Shown here: one piece after another, positions 60,886-64,000 of the stretch
Numbering within the stretch: the stretch's first letter is position 1
Layout of the letters: each line of letters opens with the position of its first letter
Source: Kribbella solani
GTDB taxonomy: Bacteria; Actinomycetota; Actinomycetes; Propionibacteriales; Kribbellaceae
DNA length: 64,000 bases
Direction of reading: 5' to 3'
Assembly (NCBI RefSeq): GCF_014205295.1
Contig: NZ_JACHNF010000001.1
Coordinates: 2,666,001-2,730,000 of the forward strand
Position numbers and translations under genes: made by a program
Notes under the pieces: generated by a model
Told to the model about the DNA's origin: nothing
What the model saw: the letters and a program-made list of their open reading frames with translations, nothing else
Databases searched by the model: none

Positions 60886-62650
60886 AAACGAGAACCAGAC
60901 CCCACCCCCCAAACACAGCGCACCCCCAAACCCCCAAGCCGACGAAACCGGCACACCTGAAACCGGCCAGACTGGTTCCGGTGGAACCGGTGCACGTGGG
61001 ACTGGTGAGGTTGGTTCTGGTGGGATTGGTGGTGGGGGTTCAGACCCTCTGTTCGGACAGTCTCCCGCGCCTGCACCGCCTCCCCCGGCGCCGGTACGCC
61101 CGCAGCACGCGGCACCGCAGCAGGGCGCTTCACAGGAGTGGGGAACACAGCACTCCCAGCAGAACCAGCCCAACTCCCCACAACCACAGCAACCACAGTC
61201 AGGCCCGCAGCAGGCTGGTTCGTACGGCGCTCCGCAGGCGGGGCTGCAGTCGTCGGGGGCGTACGGCGGAGGTGCTTCGCAGGCCGGACATGCCCCGCGG
61301 CCTGAGCGTGGGCAGCTACCGGGACAGCAGGCTGGGCCGGTGCAGGGACAGCAGGCTGGGCCGGTGTGGGGTGGGCAGGGTAGTCAGCAGGGTGGTTCGT
61401 ACGGCACTTCGCAGGCGGGGCAGCCCGGTGGTCAGCAGCAGGGTGGTCGTCGGATTGGATGGCAGGTACAGGCAACTGGGCCTCAGGCTGGTGGCCCGCA
61501 GCCAGGGCAGGCACCCCGCGGCGCTGTCCCAGGGCAAGCTGGAGCCCCCGGGCAAACCCCTGGACCAGCTCAGTCTGGAGGACCCGGTCAGGCCCCTGGA
61601 CCAGGTCAGGTAGGTGCGCCTGGTCAGGCTGGTCGACCTGGTCAGGTAGGTGGGCATGGTCAGGCTGGTCGACCTGGTCAGGTAGGTGGGCATGGTCAGG
61701 CTGGTCGACCTGGTCAGGTAGGTGGGCATGGTCAGGTAGGTGGGCCGCAGCAGGGCGGGCGTGGTGGTGTGCTGGGGCAAGGGGCGCAGGCTGGCGGGTA
61801 TCAGCAGGTGGCTGGTGGTGGCCGGCATGCTCAGGCGGCGCAGGCTAGTGGGCCAGGCCCGCACGCTGGTGGGCCAGGCCCGCACGCCGGTGGAGCGGTG
61901 CCAGGCGCGCCGGCCGGTCGGGTGGGACAAGCGGGTGGTGGGCGGGCTCGGATGGTGGGGGCCTTGGTGTTGGTGGTGGCTGCGTTGGCGGCTACTGGGC
62001 TGAGTGTGGGGTGGATCTGGTCGAAGGCGGATGCGGTTTCGCCGGTTTCGTTGCCTTCGGCGGGGAAGCCGTTGGAGACGGTCAGTCCTTCGGTGCAGCC
62101 GTCGGAGACGCCTACTCCGCGCGGCCGGGTGATCGGGACCGATCTGGTTGCGGCGAACAAGGACAAGATGCCGATCATGAGTTCGGCGTGGTCGAACGAC
62201 TTCGATCGGGTCGAGTTGGCCGGTGGGACCGGGATCTGGTTGACGGTGCACAAGAACTACGACGGCAAGAAGAACGACTGGGGCAACTACGTCGGGTTCG
62301 GGCAGTTGCCGGCGGACATCCCGTACAAGAACACGCCGGCCGGTTTGAAGGCCGCCGCGGTGCAGGTCGGTGGGCGCACGATCGTCAACCTGTACGACAA
62401 GAACGCGACGCTGCTGCCGCCGAAGCCGACGCACCGGGTGATCACCGTCAACGGTCACCCCGGGCATGAGATCGTCGCGCGGGTGGCAGTGAAGCGGCCG
62501 AAGCTCGCCGAGACGTTCTCCACGGTGATGATCGCGGTGATCGACCGCGGTGACGGTACGGCGGCGGTGTCGATCGCCGACATCGCGGGCTCGACCCCGG
62601 CCTGGCAGAACGTCTGGCGCTACAAGGTCAGCCAGATCACCATCAACTGA
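60878..62650 (+). CDS. Pro/Gly/Gln-rich membrane protein, partner of DUF2510 protein
   Basis: 590 aa. Disordered, Pro/Gly/Gln-rich N-terminal region (about 1-350) including three identical 12-residue units GQAGRPGQVGGH (DNA 61622-61729), then one membrane helix MVGALVLVVAALAATGLSVGW (about 355-375) and a folded extracellular domain (about 400-590; IMSSAWSNDFDRVELAGGTG, HPGHEIVARVAVKRPKLAETF) similar in layout to the C-terminal domain of the previous protein. Start TTG 60878 with AGGGA 8 nt upstream; overlaps the previous stop by 8 bp. Function unknown. Confidence 0.7.
   Translation: MAENENQTPPPKHSAPPNPQADETGTPETGQTGSGGTGARGTGEVGSGGIGGGGSDPLFGQSPAPAPPPPAPVRPQHAAPQQGASQEWGTQHSQQNQPNSPQPQQPQSGPQQAGSYGAPQAGLQSSGAYGGGASQAGHAPRPERGQLPGQQAGPVQGQQAGPVWGGQGSQQGGSYGTSQAGQPGGQQQGGRRIGWQVQATGPQAGGPQPGQAPRGAVPGQAGAPGQTPGPAQSGGPGQAPGPGQVGAPGQAGRPGQVGGHGQAGRPGQVGGHGQAGRPGQVGGHGQVGGPQQGGRGGVLGQGAQAGGYQQVAGGGRHAQAAQASGPGPHAGGPGPHAGGAVPGAPAGRVGQAGGGRARMVGALVLVVAALAATGLSVGWIWSKADAVSPVSLPSAGKPLETVSPSVQPSETPTPRGRVIGTDLVAANKDKMPIMSSAWSNDFDRVELAGGTGIWLTVHKNYDGKKNDWGNYVGFGQLPADIPYKNTPAGLKAAAVQVGGRTIVNLYDKNATLLPPKPTHRVITVNGHPGHEIVARVAVKRPKLAETFSTVMIAVIDRGDGTAAVSIADIAGSTPAWQNVWRYKVSQITIN
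61622..61729 (+). repeat. 36-bp tandem repeat, three exact copies
   Basis: Three identical 36-bp units at 61622-61657, 61658-61693 and 61694-61729, each encoding GQAGRPGQVGGH. A partial fourth copy follows (61730-61744) and a degenerate one precedes. The exactness suggests recent expansion inside the disordered region. Confidence 0.9.
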
Positions 62651-62651
62651 A

Positions 62652-62788
62652 GCGGACCGCCACCACTCACCAACCGCCGCGGGACGTCGGTCGCCCACCA
62701 CGGACGACCGACGTCCACACAGGAACAAGCAGGGCGAGGCCACCCTCAGGTCGTGGAGTCCGCCGGTTGGTGAGTGCCGCAGGTCCGC
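62652..62788. terminator. Nested inverted repeat between convergent genes
   Basis: GCGGACC (62652-62658) and CACTCACCAACCG (62664-62676) are complementary to CGGTTGGTGAGTG (62764-62776) and GGTCCGC (62782-62788), with matching 5-nt spacers: 20 paired bases. Inside lies a perfect 12-bp hairpin GGACGTCGGTCG/CGACCGACGTCC (62682-62693, 62705-62716; 11-nt loop). It separates the plus-strand membrane-protein gene and trpD (minus), so bidirectional termination is likely. Confidence 0.6.
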
Positions 62789-62819
62789 CTCAACCGGCAA
62801 CCCCAGCGCAACGCGACAC

Positions 62820-63863
62820 TCAGCCGCGTACCTCAGCGCACGCGGCGATCCACCGGTCCAGGACGTCCTTCGCCGCGCCGGAGTCGATCGCCTCGGCGGC
62901 GCGGTCCATCCCGACCCGGATCCGCGCGGTCACGCTGCCCGCTTCAGGCGTGTACGCCGCCAGCGCCGCGCCCGCGTTGAGCAGTACGACATCACGTACC
63001 GCCCCTTGCTCACCATCCACCAACGCGCGAACGACCTTGGCATTGTACGTAGCGTCCGCGCCCTTCAGCGCGTCCGACGAGACCGGCGTGATCCCCAGCT
63101 CGCGCGGATCAAGCGTGACCGGCCCTTCGACCTTTCCGCCGCCAACGACCCAGACCTGCGACGTCGTACGGGTCGTCAGCTCGTCCAACCCGTCGTCACC
63201 GTGGAAGACCAGCGCGTCGATCCCGCGCCGCGCGAGGACGCCGGCCATCAGCCCGGCCACGCGCCCGTCCGCGACTCCGACCGCCTGCGCGGACGGGTCG
63301 CCCGGGTTCGCCAGCGGGCCGAGCAGGTTGAACGTCGTCGGTACGCCGAGTTCGCGCCGCGGGACCGCAGCGTTCCGCAGCGCCGGGTGGAACGCGGAGG
63401 CGAAGCAGAACGTGATGCCGGCCCGCTCCCCCACCTCGGCGACCTGTGGGCCGGTGAGGTCGAGCGGGATGCCGAGTTCCTCGAGTACGTCGGCCGCGCC
63501 GCAAGCGGACGACGCGGCCCGGTTGCCGTGCTTGACGACCTTCGCGCCGGCGCCGGCCGCGACGATCGCGGACATGGTGCTGATGTTCACGGTGTGGGCC
63601 TGGTCACCACCGGTACCGACCACGTCCAGTGTCCGCCCCGGAACGCTGATCGGGGTGGCGAAGTCACGCATCGTCCGGACCAGGCCCTCGACCTCGATGA
63701 CCGTCTCGCCCTTGGACCGCAGCGCGATCACGAAACCGGCCAGCTGGGCCGGGGTCGCGGCGCCGGACAGGATCTGTTCCATCGCCCACGCGGTGGCGGC
63801 GGCCTCCAGGTCCTCGTGCCGCAGCAGCGGTCCGAGAACCTGCGGCCAAGTGTAGGCGCCCAC
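62820..63863 (-). CDS. trpD: Anthranilate phosphoribosyltransferase
   Basis: 347 aa. Tryptophan-pathway enzyme joining anthranilate and PRPP. Shows [18 protein letters not shown] (PRPP loop), [39 protein letters not shown] and [13 protein letters not shown]. Full family length. GTG 63863 lies 4 nt after the stop of the next gene upstream, so coupled. Syntenic with Rv2192c. Confidence 0.93.
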   Translation of the reverse strand: MGAYTWPQVLGPLLRHEDLEAAATAWAMEQILSGAATPAQLAGFVIALRSKGETVIEVEGLVRTMRDFATPISVPGRTLDVVGTGGDQAHTVNISTMSAIVAAGAGAKVVKHGNRAASSACGAADVLEELGIPLDLTGPQVAEVGERAGITFCFASAFHPALRNAAVPRRELGVPTTFNLLGPLANPGDPSAQAVGVADGRVAGLMAGVLARRGIDALVFHGDDGLDELTTRTTSQVWVVGGGKVEGPVTLDPRELGITPVSSDALKGADATYNAKVVRALVDGEQGAVRDVVLLNAGAALAAYTPEAGSVTARIRVGMDRAAEAIDSGAAKDVLDRWIAACAEVRG

Positions 63864-63867
63864 CAGG

Positions 63868-64000
63868 TCAGGCAGTCGTGGCGGGGAGCTTGGCGATGCG
63901 CTGGCGGAGCAGATCGGCGGTGACCTCGGCCAGCCGGATCGGGTCGATCGGGTGCGAGACCGCGCCCTCGGCCCGTGACCAGGTGGCCAGCCAGGCGTCC
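63868..64000 (-). CDS. C-terminal fragment of an unidentified protein upstream of trpD
   Basis: Open frame entering from the right edge on the minus strand, stopping at TGA 63868-63870. Tail includes [18 protein letters not shown] and [14 protein letters not shown]. Not identified; separated from the trpD start by 4 bp, so probably in one operon. Confidence 0.5.
   Translation of the reverse strand, partial: DAWLATWSRAEGAVSHPIDPIRLAEVTADLLRQRIAKLPATTA

Noticed and set aside
1..64000. CRISPR arrays, rRNA, tRNA or transposons
   Set aside because: No repeat-spacer pattern, no cloverleaf or rRNA sequence and no transposase motif were recognised; a tRNAscan or Infernal run would settle it.

Overview
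The window is high-GC actinobacterial chromosome. Gene content and codon bias suggest a Nocardioidaceae-type actinomycete, with Kribbella the best guess; this is an inference from family content, not a species call. From memory of the family, the backbone follows the Mycobacterium tuberculosis Rv2176-Rv2192c order: pknL, aroG, plsC-like Rv2182c, ArsA-like Rv2184c, SRPBCC Rv2185c, fadD15, pimB', NlpC/P60 Rv2190c, exonuclease/GIY-YIG Rv2191, trpD. Each has a counterpart here in the same order, with extra genes inserted between them.

Layout. 1-7.1 kb: a secreted LysM lytic transglycosylase, a PASTA Ser/Thr kinase, an EamA transporter, a GH15-like glucoamylase and a convergent GH172/DUF2961 hydrolase. 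7.3-10.6 kb: a Tat-exported beta-propeller/amidohydrolase fusion. 10.7-19.2 kb: an accessory island with a Shedu (DUF4263) nuclease, a helical partner / DddA-like deaminase toxin / Imm1 cassette, a degenerate primase-polymerase-like protein, a methyltransferase, a 30-aa membrane protein coupled to a 66-aa protein, an XRE regulator coupled to a phosphotransferase, an orphan LexA-type box and a 201-bp tandem repeat. 19.2-23.8 kb, minus strand: PRPP synthase paralogue, threonine aldolase, class II DAHP synthase, DUF2237 protein, PlsC acyltransferase. 24-35 kb: hydrolase, TIGR00300 enzyme, crotonase, and a minus-strand run with two ROK sugar kinases, an ArsA-like ATPase and SRPBCC proteins. 35-41.2 kb: FadD15, an ABC exporter with its own two-component system, and a STAS protein. 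41-45 kb: MFS pump divergent from its probable ArsR-type regulator, membrane protein, EamA transporter. 45.2-51.5 kb, minus strand: NlpC/P60 endopeptidase, HETTH protease, M48 protease, PimB', then a stand-alone AlaRS catalytic protein. 51.8-64 kb: STAND regulator, NYN-domain protein, DEDDh/GIY-YIG nuclease, Lrp ligand-binding protein, two large low-complexity membrane proteins, and trpD.

Most notable signals: (1) upstream of the truncated alanyl-tRNA synthetase-like gene lies what looks like a complete ribosome-mediated attenuator: an apparently leaderless 21-codon ORF with eight Ala codons, a pause hairpin, a possible antiterminator and an intrinsic terminator. (2) A compact toxin operon encodes a DddA-family (SCP1.201-like) double-stranded-DNA cytosine deaminase with its Imm1 immunity protein and a small helical partner, next to a Shedu defence nuclease.

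Many genes are joined by ATGA/GTGA overlaps, which helped fix starts. No rRNA, tRNA, CRISPR array or transposase was recognised by eye. All homology statements are from memory of families; no search was run.
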